A stretch of DNA of 45,476 nucleotides, taken from the NCBI GenBank assembly GCA_029858965.1, contig JAOUDZ010000030.1, forward strand, positions 1-45,476, written 5' to 3'. A program made the position numbers and the translations under genes. How positions within the stretch are numbered: the first letter of the stretch is position 1; the number at the start of each line of letters is the position of its first letter. The notes beneath the pieces are model-generated. The model was not told the DNA's origin. It did not search any database and was given only the letters and a program-made list of their open reading frames with translations. This document shows, piece by piece, positions 23,051 through 31,885 of this stretch. The DNA is from Cyclobacteriaceae bacterium (GTDB taxonomy: Bacteria > Bacteroidota > Bacteroidia > Cytophagales > Cyclobacteriaceae).

Positions 23051-24715
23051 TTAACTTTCCTGCGAAGCCAGCTTGCTTTTCCAAAGCCCGTAACTGAAAT
23101 AAAACAGTAAGCCAAGCCCCATCCACCCAAAGAATACCATCCAACTCCGGGCAGGAATCTCGATCATGAGATACATGCAGCACAACATCCCCAACACCGG
23201 TATAAGCGACAGTTTGCGGAGAAACGAGAACAGCGTAACCGCCGCCATGGCGAGGACGAAAATCATAAATAAAATCTCCTGGTGCGATTCAGTTGATAAA
23301 TTTGTTGCAGCGCTCACCAGACGAGCGCGGAAGCCATATATGAAAACACAAAATAACACCGGCACTACCCATTGCCCATTGATGTACGGAAGGTTGAATC
23401 TTTTCTCAACGGATTTTTCTTTCGGCGGCAATGCAAGTACACCACCACACACCACGGCGAAAGCAAAAAGGGTTCCAATACTGGTAAGATCTGTCATCAG
23501 ACCACTTTCAATAAACAAGGCAGGAATTGCAACCATTATACCGGTTATGACTGTGGCAAATGCCGGCGTTTGATATTTAGGATGAACTTTGCCAAACCTT
23601 TTTGGCATCAGTCCGTCACGGCTCATGCTCATCCAGATACGGGGTTGTCCAATCTGAAAAACCAACAAAACGCTGGTAGCAGCTACCACGGCGCTGATAG
23701 AAACAAAAAAACCAATTTTGCCTTGATTAATTTTTTCAAATACATAGGCCAACGGATCTGCTACAGTATCGAACTCGGAATAGTTAACCATGCCGGTGAT
23801 CACCAGTGTAACAATGATATAGATAATGGTACAGATGACCAGCGAGTAAATCATTCCGCGTGGCAAATCCCGTTGGGGGTTGGCACATTCTTCGGCAGTC
23901 GTGGAAATGGCATCGAAACCTATGTACGCAAAAAATATTGCGGATACACCTTTCAGTACACCGCTAAAACCATTTGGCATAAAAGGCCTCCAGTTATCTG
24001 TATCAATATAAAAAACACCAATCCCCACAACGAAGGCTAACACGACAAGCTTAAGGCCTACCATGAAGTTGGCACTCGAGCGGCTTTCCTTCATACCGAC
24101 AAAAGCAAGCATCGTAACAAGGAAAATGATAACAAAAGCGGGAATGTTGCATATGAATTTATAGCCTCCGATGATGGGAGCCGTTGCCCAGGCCATATCA
24201 GTTGTAGAATTACCAGCCGCAAGAGCAGATTCAAACAACGTTTTTGCCGTGGTAGCATCCGTAGCAAGCCAGGCTGGCATGTGAATACCGACACCCTCCA
24301 GCAGGTTCACAAAATAACTACTCCAGGAGATTGACACTACAACATTTCCGATACCATATTCAAGGATAAGTGCCCATCCAATAACCCAGGCGATGATTTC
24401 TCCAAAGGTTACATATGCATATGTATATGCACTTCCCGCCACCGGAACACGTGAGGCAAATTCGGCATAGCACAATGCAGTAAAACCGCAGGTGACAGCG
24501 GTTATGAGAAATAGAAAAACAACGCCAGGCCCGCCATCATAGGCTGCCTGACCGATCGTAGAGAAAATACCTGCCCCTATTACCGCGGCAATACCCATAG
24601 CAGTAAGGTCGCGGACGCCCAATACTTTGTTTAGTACTGGTGCACCGTGACCCTCCTGATTTGTATCATTCAGTATGGTTGAGAGTGGTTTTCTTCTAAA
24701 AAGGGAGTTCGCCAT
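23051..24715 (-). CDS. APC-family amino acid permease
   Basis: 554 residues from ATG at 24715 (MANSLFRRK); an in-frame ATG at 24739 would add 8 residues. About 12-14 membrane helices. The first helix has the APC hallmark GIAAVIGAGIFSTIGQAA and helix 6 has FFAYIGFDAISTTAEECANP, both typical of the cationic amino acid transporter (CAT/YfnA-like) branch, as does RIWMSMSRDGLMPKRF. Inner membrane. Substrate (arginine/lysine or broader) cannot be fixed from sequence. Confidence 0.9.
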   Translation of the reverse strand: MANSLFRRKPLSTILNDTNQEGHGAPVLNKVLGVRDLTAMGIAAVIGAGIFSTIGQAAYDGGPGVVFLFLITAVTCGFTALCYAEFASRVPVAGSAYTYAYVTFGEIIAWVIGWALILEYGIGNVVVSISWSSYFVNLLEGVGIHMPAWLATDATTAKTLFESALAAGNSTTDMAWATAPIIGGYKFICNIPAFVIIFLVTMLAFVGMKESRSSANFMVGLKLVVLAFVVGIGVFYIDTDNWRPFMPNGFSGVLKGVSAIFFAYIGFDAISTTAEECANPQRDLPRGMIYSLVICTIIYIIVTLVITGMVNYSEFDTVADPLAYVFEKINQGKIGFFVSISAVVAATSVLLVFQIGQPRIWMSMSRDGLMPKRFGKVHPKYQTPAFATVITGIMVAIPALFIESGLMTDLTSIGTLFAFAVVCGGVLALPPKEKSVEKRFNLPYINGQWVVPVLFCVFIYGFRARLVSAATNLSTESHQEILFMIFVLAMAAVTLFSFLRKLSLIPVLGMLCCMYLMIEIPARSWMVFFGWMGLGLLFYFSYGLWKSKLASQES

Positions 24716-24817
24716 TTGATTAGATTTAGGAGACCTCAAAATAGTTGATTTTTTTGACTTAAATTTAGGGCATCAATGTTTTGGTATTTTTTAAGCATGG
24801 GTTATTAAGATTTTTTA

Positions 24818-25447
24818 ATGCATTTGTCAAAAGATGAGCCTCATGGCGCTCGAAGCCATCATAGTCCAAAAACGAATATTACGGCAGATGAACTTAATTT
24901 GCTTCCATTAAAAGCATTTAGTGGAAAAGTCTCCGTGATTACGGAATCCACAAGACTTTCCGGTGTATTGCGTGAAATTGAAAGACACGATGTAGTAGGA
25001 TTTGACACGGAGACCAGGCCAAGTTTCAAAAGGGGACAAATTTACAACGTTGCGCTGCTCCAATTGGCTATACCCAACAAAGTGTTTCTGATTCGCATGC
25101 ACCAAACCGGGTTACCGGAAGAAATTATATCAATATTTCAAAACGATGATATCATAAAGGCAGGAGTAGCCATACGCGATGATATTAAGGCGCTCCAAAA
25201 GATAAACCGGTTTCAACCCGCTTCGTTTATTGAGCTGTCTGCGATGGCAAGAGCTTCAGGTCTTCAGGTCGAAAGTGTAAAAAAACTTGCAGGACTACTG
25301 TTGGGTTTCAGAATTTCAAAGAGTGCGCAGACATCAAACTGGGAAGCGCCCACGCTCACTGAAAAACAACTTGAATACGCTGCTACTGATGCCTGGGTAT
25401 GTCTGGAAATATACCGACACCTTAAGCACAAATACCTTCATGTATAG
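24818..25447 (+). CDS. DEDDy-type 3'-5' exonuclease (RNase D-like)
   Basis: 209 residues, a single DnaQ-like exonuclease domain. Exo I is GFDTETRP (D63, E65), Exo II includes GVAIRDDIKAL (D121 or D122), and Exo III is YAATDAW (Y187, D191), which makes it the DEDDy class. There is no HRDC domain, so it is shorter than RNase D proper and matches the stand-alone exonucleases common in Bacteroidota. Likely substrate is RNA or single-stranded DNA 3' ends. It diverges from the permease gene and precedes the Nudix gene by 28 bases. Confidence 0.9.
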   Translation: MHLSKDEPHGARSHHSPKTNITADELNLLPLKAFSGKVSVITESTRLSGVLREIERHDVVGFDTETRPSFKRGQIYNVALLQLAIPNKVFLIRMHQTGLPEEIISIFQNDDIIKAGVAIRDDIKALQKINRFQPASFIELSAMARASGLQVESVKKLAGLLLGFRISKSAQTSNWEAPTLTEKQLEYAATDAWVCLEIYRHLKHKYLHV

Positions 25448-25475
25448 TTCAAAACCGTGCAGACCCTAACCGCTT

Positions 25476-26045
25476 ATGAGTGTTAAGATTCTCGACCAGA
25501 AAACACTTTCAGAAAACTGGTATAAACTCTACAAGTTTACCTATGCCATAACAGACAAGCATGGAAACGAAATTATTCAAACCAGGGAAGCCTATGATCG
25601 GGGTAACGGCGCCACGATTCTTCTTTACAATCCAAAACAACGCACCGTCATTCTTACACGTCAATTCAGGTTACCTACCCTGGTGAACGGAAACGCAGGG
25701 GGCATGCTTATTGAAGCCTGCGCGGGTCTGCTGGATCGTGATAACCCTGAGGAGTGCATTCGCAGGGAAACGGAGGAAGAGACAGGCTATCGGGTTGATC
25801 AGGTTCGAAAGATATTTGACGCGTATATGTCACCCGGATCCGTTACTGAGATCCTTCACTTTTTTGTCGGTGAATATTCAGCCGATCAAAAAATAGGCGA
25901 AGGAGGAGGTGTTGATGAGGATGAAGATATTGAAGTAATCGAAAAGGATTTTGAAACTGCGTATGCCATGATCGCATCCGGGGAGATCAGAGATGCTAAA
26001 ACGATTATTTTGCTTCAGTATGCAAAATTAAATCAGCTGCTTTAA
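25476..26045 (+). CDS. nudK: NudK-like Nudix hydrolase (GDP-mannose/ADP-sugar pyrophosphatase type)
   Basis: 189 residues. The Nudix box is GLLDRDNPEECIRRETEEET (84-103), with two extra residues between the G and first E, as is usual in NudK and ADP-ribose pyrophosphatase relatives. ILTRQFRLPTLVNG and EACAGLLD upstream of the box match NudK, which hydrolyses GDP-mannose. SPGSVTEILHFFVGEY, after the box, also fits that family. Length is normal. Probably co-transcribed with the exonuclease gene before it. Confidence 0.82.
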   Translation: MSVKILDQKTLSENWYKLYKFTYAITDKHGNEIIQTREAYDRGNGATILLYNPKQRTVILTRQFRLPTLVNGNAGGMLIEACAGLLDRDNPEECIRRETEEETGYRVDQVRKIFDAYMSPGSVTEILHFFVGEYSADQKIGEGGGVDEDEDIEVIEKDFETAYAMIASGEIRDAKTIILLQYAKLNQLL

Positions 26046-26078
26046 TCGACGGCAAAAACAGTGGTTTCCTGATTACCG

Positions 26079-26840
26079 CTATCCATAAATTTCATTTAGT
26101 AATCCGGCTAGTCGCACGCCAGCCTGCAATAGACGCAGCCGCACGATATGGAAATTATTGTAGTTGTAAAGATAACCTAGTTTCCCGTCACCATAGTCAT
26201 AAACAGCCTGACGAAAGCCAATACTTTCATTTGCCCATTCGCGGACGCTTTCTTTTTGCCATGCCGTTACCTTTGCAGCATCCGGTTTTAGAAACGATTC
26301 TGCCAGTTCGGTATAGCTGAGGCGTGTATCGTTAATCATTTGGCTATCCCACACACGATGCAGGTTGCTGTCCTCCCTGAACCACATGACCATTATATCA
26401 TTTCCACCCCGGTCATCTCCTTTGCCAACGTGAAGTGGTTGGTGAATGTCACCAACCAGATGAATTAACATTTTTACGGATTCTGTTTCTGCCTCCTTGC
26501 TCAGTTTTTTAGATTTCAGGGCAATCATAAGACGCTCAATCGTCTGGATAACATCACCGTTAGGGTTCTTTTCGTTCTGATCGTAGGTTTCTCTCTCAAC
26601 CACAGTCACCCAATGCCAATCACTCATGTAATCATACGTGGAATCGGCGCGGATTTCATCCATCCAGGTGCTGGCCATCGCCAGTGATTGACCATTCAGT
26701 ACGCTTAATAGCGCCTTCTTTGCCTTCTTGCTTAAGTATTTTTCGGCGACAAGCCCTGTTGTACGGTGTCCGGTTGGACCCCATGCAAATGCACCAATGG
26801 TGCACGAGATGATAAGCAAGGTGAAGAGGCCTTTTTTCAT
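26079..26840 (-). CDS. S1/P1-family zinc nuclease
   Basis: 253 residues from ATG at 26840 (MKKGLFTLLIISCTIGAFA); a longer frame to 26912 adds 24 residues before a clear signal peptide and is rejected. Cleavage would leave W as the N-terminal residue (WGPTGHR), as in P1 and S1 nuclease, where that tryptophan binds zinc. Other ligand motifs: SDWHWV, HLVGDIHQPLHVGKGDDRGG, and LHRVWDS. Secreted, cleaves single-stranded DNA/RNA, probably for phosphate or nucleotide salvage. Convergent with the Nudix gene. Confidence 0.93.
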   Translation of the reverse strand: MKKGLFTLLIISCTIGAFAWGPTGHRTTGLVAEKYLSKKAKKALLSVLNGQSLAMASTWMDEIRADSTYDYMSDWHWVTVVERETYDQNEKNPNGDVIQTIERLMIALKSKKLSKEAETESVKMLIHLVGDIHQPLHVGKGDDRGGNDIMVMWFREDSNLHRVWDSQMINDTRLSYTELAESFLKPDAAKVTAWQKESVREWANESIGFRQAVYDYGDGKLGYLYNYNNFHIVRLRLLQAGVRLAGLLNEIYG

Positions 26841-26963
26841 TTTTATCATGCAACGTACTTTATCTGCATCGTGGATGCAATTAGCCAAATTTATGGCACA
26901 CGGAATATGCACGCATTAAATTAAATTTATATCTTGATTAAAGGTATTCATAATGCGTTAGTC

Positions 26964-27761
26964 ATGCCCCAGACAGTAAAACTTGCTGCTTTTCTCGTGG
27001 CCAACCAGCTCGATATTAAGGGCATAAAGACGCTTCTGGATAGTAAGCCATTGGCGGATACTTCCTCTGAGCTTTTTTATGGCTTTGGAGGAGAAAGGTA
27101 TCTGTATTATTTCAACTTTGGTGTCCTTGTTTTTGCAGGCTATACGGAGGATGAGATGAAATTGGCAATAAACGCGGTTCAGGCCCAACAACGAAATTCG
27201 GTCAAGCAATGGCTTCGCGACGAGCTTGAAGTTGATGTTCAGGAAGGGAAGGAAATCGTTTTTGATTTTGCCAAATTGAAGTTGGATAAGATTGATCAGA
27301 AAGTAATACGTATAGCCATGTTTAATCTCGCGCAATCGGTCGCGCTGGATCACTACCACGTTGTTACAGAAAACCTGCTGGATGAGGTGAAAGGATTTTC
27401 CAAACAGCTTGAGGCAACAGGTAAACTGAAGATCAGCCGCAAAAACATGATGCGCTTTCTGGGTAGGGCATTGAACACGCAGAATGATATAGCCGAGAAT
27501 ATTTACATCTTTGACGCGCCGGACCAGGTGTGGGATGATGAGTACCTGGATAAACTTCATCAGGGATTGATTAAGCACTTTGACCTACATGTCAGGTTTA
27601 GCGAAATAGAATATACATTGCGTATTATTGATGACAACCTTTCCGTATTCCGGGAAATCATTAATCAGCGCGAAAGCAATTTATTGGAAATAATTATTAT
27701 CATTTTGATTTTGGTAGAGGTTTTCGACCTATTCATTACGAAGCTTCTTAAACTAACCTGA
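26964..27761 (+). CDS. RMD1/YagE family (DUF155) membrane-anchored protein
   Basis: 265 residues from ATG at 26964; a TTG at 26934 would add 10. The N-terminal half has the DUF155 pattern FYGFGGERYLYYFNFGVLVF; the C-terminal half has QSVALDHYHVVTENLLDEV, VWDDEYLDKLHQGLIKHFDL and ends in IINQRESNLLEIIIIILILV, a single membrane helix, as is standard in RMD1/YagE proteins. Function unknown; yeast relatives are linked to mitochondria and meiotic division. Here it heads a five-gene operon, 17 bases before the C39-like peptidase. Confidence 0.8.
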   Translation: MPQTVKLAAFLVANQLDIKGIKTLLDSKPLADTSSELFYGFGGERYLYYFNFGVLVFAGYTEDEMKLAINAVQAQQRNSVKQWLRDELEVDVQEGKEIVFDFAKLKLDKIDQKVIRIAMFNLAQSVALDHYHVVTENLLDEVKGFSKQLEATGKLKISRKNMMRFLGRALNTQNDIAENIYIFDAPDQVWDDEYLDKLHQGLIKHFDLHVRFSEIEYTLRIIDDNLSVFREIINQRESNLLEIIIIILILVEVFDLFITKLLKLT

Positions 27762-27778
27762 TCTATCCACCTCCCCGC

Positions 27779-28504
27779 ATGAAGAAAGAACTGGTATTGG
27801 GTTTTGATATGCAGATTCAACCTGACGAGGTAACCTGCGGACCTACATGCCTGCAGGCATTGTACAATTACTACGAAGACCCGGTAGCGCTCAAAGATGT
27901 TATCAAAGAAGTAAGACAGCTTAAATTCGGAGGAACGCTGGCAGTTATGTTGGGGCATCATGCGCTGAAACGAGGCTACAAGGCACACATCTATACCTAC
28001 AATCTGAATGTATTTGATCCAACCTGGTTTAAGGGTTCTTCCAAAAAGATGATCCAGCAACTGCAAGCGCAGATGGAGTTTAAGCATAAGCGGAGAAAGT
28101 TACGTGTGGCCTCAGATGCGTATATTAAGTTTCTGGAAGCCGGTGGCGAACTGCGCAACACAGAATTAAATGATGCGCTTATTAAGGATTATCTTAAGCA
28201 ATCCATTCCAATATTAACCGGACTAAGCGCAACTTACTTATATGGTACCCCCAGGGAGATTCCGCAATTTGACATTTATGACGATATTAAGGGGGAACCT
28301 TCCGGACATTTTGTGGTCATTACAGGCTATGATGAAGAAAAGAACAGCGTTTATATCGCGGATCCCGTGGAACCTAATCCATTGGGCAAAGGGAAGGTGT
28401 ACAATGTCAATTTTTCGCGCCTGATCAATAGTATCATGTTAGGTATCGTTACGTATGATGCTAATTTACTTGTCATAGAACCGAAAAAGAAGCCGCATGC
28501 CTAA
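27779..28504 (+). CDS. C39-like peptidase family protein
   Basis: 241 residues, no signal peptide, so cytoplasmic. QPDEVTCGPTCLQALYNYY gives the Q14 (oxyanion) and C20 of a papain-like C39 fold; the other residues of a triad are H177 (SGHFVVITGYDEE) and D195 (YIADP). Unlike bacteriocin C39 peptidases it is not fused to an ABC transporter. It overlaps the RimK-like gene by 8 bases. A likely role is cutting or transferring a peptide or amino-acid conjugate made by the two ligases in the same operon. Confidence 0.87.
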   Translation: MKKELVLGFDMQIQPDEVTCGPTCLQALYNYYEDPVALKDVIKEVRQLKFGGTLAVMLGHHALKRGYKAHIYTYNLNVFDPTWFKGSSKKMIQQLQAQMEFKHKRRKLRVASDAYIKFLEAGGELRNTELNDALIKDYLKQSIPILTGLSATYLYGTPREIPQFDIYDDIKGEPSGHFVVITGYDEEKNSVYIADPVEPNPLGKGKVYNVNFSRLINSIMLGIVTYDANLLVIEPKKKPHA

Positions 28505-29942
28505 ACTCATTATCGTTGAGAACCCGGACAATTGGCAGTTAAACCTGGAGGACGTTGAAGTCATTGCACCCTCACGGTACATTTCTGATGAGGTTTACCA
28601 GCAGACCAAGGGTTTGAAGGTTATCAACTTGTGTAAGTCCTATCAATACCAGAGTATGGGGTACTATGTATCCCTCCTGGCGGAAGCGCGTAAGCACAAA
28701 GTTCTCCCCGGAGTATCCACCATTCAGGATTTACGATTCCCCTCCATATTGCGTGAAGACTCTCAGGATTTTGACGACTTGATACAGACGTCTTTCAAGA
28801 ATGAAAAGAATGAAAAGGTCGAGTTTGACATCTATTTTGGGATCACCCGGGAGGAAAGTCTTAACAAACTTGCCAAGCGACTTTTTCAATATATCCAGGC
28901 GCCTTCTTTGATCGCAACGTTCGCAAAGCGCAATAAGTGGGTACTACAAAGTATCAAACCCATAAGCTTGGGTGAAGTCCCTGAAGAAGACAAGATTTTA
29001 TTGCACAAGGCGGTAGAAAGATATTTACAGCGAAAACGAGAGGTAAGGCCCGATAGGAAAAAATACGATTTGGCTATTCTGGTTGATCCCAAAGATCCCA
29101 ATCCGCCATCAGATGAAAAGGCGATCCAGAAATTTGTAAAGGCAGGTGACCAGGCTGGGTTTAATGTGGAATTGATTACCAAGGATGATTTTGAAGAGCT
29201 CATTCAATATGATGCACTATTCCTCCGGGAGACAACGTTTGTAAACCACCACACCTTTCGCTTTGCCAAAAAGGCGCAGTCACTGGGACTTGTAGTAATC
29301 GATGATCCGGAGTCTATTTTGAAATGCACCAATAAGGTATACCTGAGTGAGCTACTCACGGCCAACAAAGTTCCTACCCCCAAGTCGTTTGTTGTGAGCA
29401 AGGAAAACTACAAAAGCCTTTCGGAAAAACTTCCTTATCCCTTCATACTGAAACAACCGGATGGTGCATTTAGCAAAGGTGTTTTCAAAATTAAGGATGC
29501 CGAGGAATATAAACAGGTAAGCAATACGATGTTTCAGAAGTCGGAACTACTCATCGCGCAGGAGTTTTTGCCGACTGCATTTGACTGGCGCGTGGGCATT
29601 ATTGATGGAAAGCCTTTATATGTCTGCAAATATTTTATGGCGTCAGAACATTGGCAGATTGTGAACTGGGATTCGGAGAAAATGAATCAGGAAGGTGAAG
29701 TCGAAACCATAGCGGTTGACCAGGCGCCTTTGGGATTAATCCGAACGGCATTGAAAGCTACTGCCTTGATCGGTCGTAGCTTGTATGGCGTGGATATGAA
29801 AGAAGTTGATGGAAAGTATTATGTAATAGAGATAAATGATAACCCAAATATTGATTCCGGCATAGAAGATAAAATTTTAAAGGATAAGTTATACACCACT
29901 ATTATGGAGACGTTCCTGAACAAAATCAAAGCTGATAAATAA
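28497..29942 (+). CDS. RimK-like ATP-grasp ligase with RLAN-type N-terminal domain
   Basis: 481 residues. N-terminal region (about 1-200: MPKLIIVENPDNW, APSRYISDEVY, GYYVSLLAEARKHKVLPGV) matches the RimK-like ATP-grasp N-terminal (RLAN) domain. The ATP-grasp part (about 270-475) has CTNKVYLSELL (K280), PFILKQPDGAFSKGV (K319), DWRVGIIDG (363-371) and the magnesium-binding EINDNPNID (445-453). RimK-type enzymes join an amino acid, often glutamate, to a carboxylate using ATP. It overlaps genes on both sides (8 bases and 1 base). Substrate unknown. Confidence 0.88.
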   Translation: MPKLIIVENPDNWQLNLEDVEVIAPSRYISDEVYQQTKGLKVINLCKSYQYQSMGYYVSLLAEARKHKVLPGVSTIQDLRFPSILREDSQDFDDLIQTSFKNEKNEKVEFDIYFGITREESLNKLAKRLFQYIQAPSLIATFAKRNKWVLQSIKPISLGEVPEEDKILLHKAVERYLQRKREVRPDRKKYDLAILVDPKDPNPPSDEKAIQKFVKAGDQAGFNVELITKDDFEELIQYDALFLRETTFVNHHTFRFAKKAQSLGLVVIDDPESILKCTNKVYLSELLTANKVPTPKSFVVSKENYKSLSEKLPYPFILKQPDGAFSKGVFKIKDAEEYKQVSNTMFQKSELLIAQEFLPTAFDWRVGIIDGKPLYVCKYFMASEHWQIVNWDSEKMNQEGEVETIAVDQAPLGLIRTALKATALIGRSLYGVDMKEVDGKYYVIEINDNPNIDSGIEDKILKDKLYTTIMETFLNKIKADK

Positions 29943-31186
29943 TGAATCTACCCTCTCGTATTCATTTATTTCAGGGCTACGGTATAGAACTTGAGTACAT
30001 GCTCGTTGATCGGGATACCCTGCAAATCAGACCAATTACTGATGAGTTGTTAAAGCACCAGCTGGGAACCTACGGCAGCGATTTTGAAAATGGCATGGTT
30101 ACGTGGTCCAATGAGTTGGTGCTTCACGTCATCGAGTTGAAGTCTACGAAACCTGAACATAACTTCTCTGCGTTGGAAAATGAATTCGCGGAGAATGTTG
30201 TGCGCATCAACGCCATACTTTCGGGATGGAATACCATGCTTATGCCGACAGCGGCGCATCCTTTCATGAACCCGCTGACAGAGACAAAACTCTGGCCCCA
30301 CGAGAGCAACGAAGTGTATGCGATCTACAACAGCGTATTTGATTGCAAAGGTCACGGCTGGTCAAACCTGCAAAGCACACATCTCAATTTGCCATTCTAT
30401 GACGATGAAGAATTCGCCAGACTTCATGCAGCGGTCAGGCTAGTGCTCCCGATCTTGCCTGCGCTCTGTGCCAGTTCACCTATGTTGGATGGAAAACCTA
30501 CCGGGTTGATGGATACCCGGCTCAAATACTATAAAGCAAATCAGGCGAGAATCCCTTCGATTACGGGGAGGGTTATTCCGGAAGCAGTATTTTCAAAACG
30601 AAATTACCTGAACACGATCTATGAAAAAATAAAAAATGACATTGCACCATTTGATCCTGCGCATGAATTGAATCCAATTTGGGTCAACTCGAGGGGCGCC
30701 ATTCCTCGTTTTGATCGTGGCTCGGTTGAAATCAGGATTATGGACATCCAGGAATGTCCAGCAGCAGATATGGCAGTCGTTACCCTGGTAATTGAAGTTA
30801 TAAAAGCGTTAACTGCCAACAAGTTTATCGACCTTGAGACGCAGATGAAATGGAGGACAGAGCCACTGGCACGCTTGTTGGACCAAACTGCCGAAAAAGC
30901 CCAGGAAGCAATCATCGTCAATGCTGACTACCTGAATGTGTTCAACTACGAGGAAAAATCTGCCAGTGCGGGACAACTTTGGCAACATCTGCTGGATTGG
31001 GTCGTCAGGGATGGTAATAGTGCAATACAACAGTGGAGGCCACAACTTGACGTTATCGTTAAACAAGGAACGCTTTCTCAACGCATTTTGAAATCTATCG
31101 GAGCGGATCATTCAGGAGAGCGTATCATAACAACATATAAGAAGCTATGTGCCTGCCTTGCTCAGAATAGGATGTTTTTGGATTAA
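29942..31186 (+). CDS. GCS2-family carboxylate-amine ligase
   Basis: 414 residues. N-terminal metal and ATP-binding motif GYGIELEYMLVD (12-23), then WSNELVLHVIELKS and MPTAAHPFM, patterns of the glutamate-cysteine ligase type 2 (YbdK-like) superfamily. A later segment RFDRGSVEIRIMD contains an arginine/glutamate pair typical of the fold. These enzymes form an amide bond between a glutamate carboxylate and an amine. There is no glutathione synthetase nearby, so it is unlikely to be for glutathione. Its ATG overlaps the TAA of the RimK-like gene by one base (TAATG), implying coupled translation. Confidence 0.87.
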   Translation: MNLPSRIHLFQGYGIELEYMLVDRDTLQIRPITDELLKHQLGTYGSDFENGMVTWSNELVLHVIELKSTKPEHNFSALENEFAENVVRINAILSGWNTMLMPTAAHPFMNPLTETKLWPHESNEVYAIYNSVFDCKGHGWSNLQSTHLNLPFYDDEEFARLHAAVRLVLPILPALCASSPMLDGKPTGLMDTRLKYYKANQARIPSITGRVIPEAVFSKRNYLNTIYEKIKNDIAPFDPAHELNPIWVNSRGAIPRFDRGSVEIRIMDIQECPAADMAVVTLVIEVIKALTANKFIDLETQMKWRTEPLARLLDQTAEKAQEAIIVNADYLNVFNYEEKSASAGQLWQHLLDWVVRDGNSAIQQWRPQLDVIVKQGTLSQRILKSIGADHSGERIITTYKKLCACLAQNRMFLD

Positions 31187-31203
31187 TACGGCATTGGATT
31201 GCG

Positions 31204-31884
31204 ATGAAGTTAAACGCTGTCATTACATGCGAACACGCTGGTAATAGGGTTCCTCCTGCCTATGACCATCTTTTCCAGTACGCAGATGAAGTACTGCGAT
31301 CACACCGCGGCTGGGACCCTGGGGCATTGCAGATTGCCACTGACCTTTCGGAAAAACTGAATGTACCCCTGTTCAAATATGAGAATACCCGGTTGCTGGT
31401 GGAGCCTAACCGTTCGGTGACGCACAGTGCACTCTTTTCTGAGTTTACATTAAGGTTGGCACCCAATGAAAAAGAGAAATTGCTTGAGCACTTCTATTTC
31501 AGGTACCGGAACGAGGTCGAGGCCTGGATACGGGAATTGGATAACGTTTTGCACATTTCTATCCACACGTTCACACCTGTGCTGGACGGAATGACCAGGA
31601 ATATTGACATAGGCCTTTTGTTTGATCCTGCGCGAAAAGGTGAATCGTCATTTTGTGAATACTATTTTGCTGCTGTAAAGGAGCAGTTACCTTCATTGCG
31701 CATCAAATTCAATGAGCCCTATAGCGGCGTAGACGACGGCTTTACAACTTACCTCAGAACATTGTTTGGTGACGATAGGTACCTGGGAATAGAAATCGAA
31801 ATCAATCAGAAATACGTTGGAACAAAACTATGGGAAACAATCTCCGCTTCGCTTGGAGAAGCTTTGCAAAAGTATGTTCACTGA
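31204..31884 (+). CDS. N-formylglutamate amidohydrolase family protein
   Basis: 226 residues. Signature motifs: VITCEHAGNRVP (6-17), SHRGWDPGA (33-41), LVEPNRS (65-71), ISIHTFTPVLDG (118-129) and RNIDIGLLFDP (132-142). Members are zinc-dependent hydrolases of N-acyl glutamate. No histidine-degradation genes are near, so the role is probably not HutG-like but removal of a glutamyl group, or hydrolysis of a product, in this amidoligase operon. Last gene of the operon, 17 bases after GCS2. Confidence 0.88.
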   Translation: MKLNAVITCEHAGNRVPPAYDHLFQYADEVLRSHRGWDPGALQIATDLSEKLNVPLFKYENTRLLVEPNRSVTHSALFSEFTLRLAPNEKEKLLEHFYFRYRNEVEAWIRELDNVLHISIHTFTPVLDGMTRNIDIGLLFDPARKGESSFCEYYFAAVKEQLPSLRIKFNEPYSGVDDGFTTYLRTLFGDDRYLGIEIEINQKYVGTKLWETISASLGEALQKYVH

Positions 31885-31885
31885 T

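Noticed and set aside
23372-24040. 222-codon frame opposite the amino acid permease
   Set aside because: Composition (H, N, G, Q rich) mirrors the antisense of a membrane protein; no motif.
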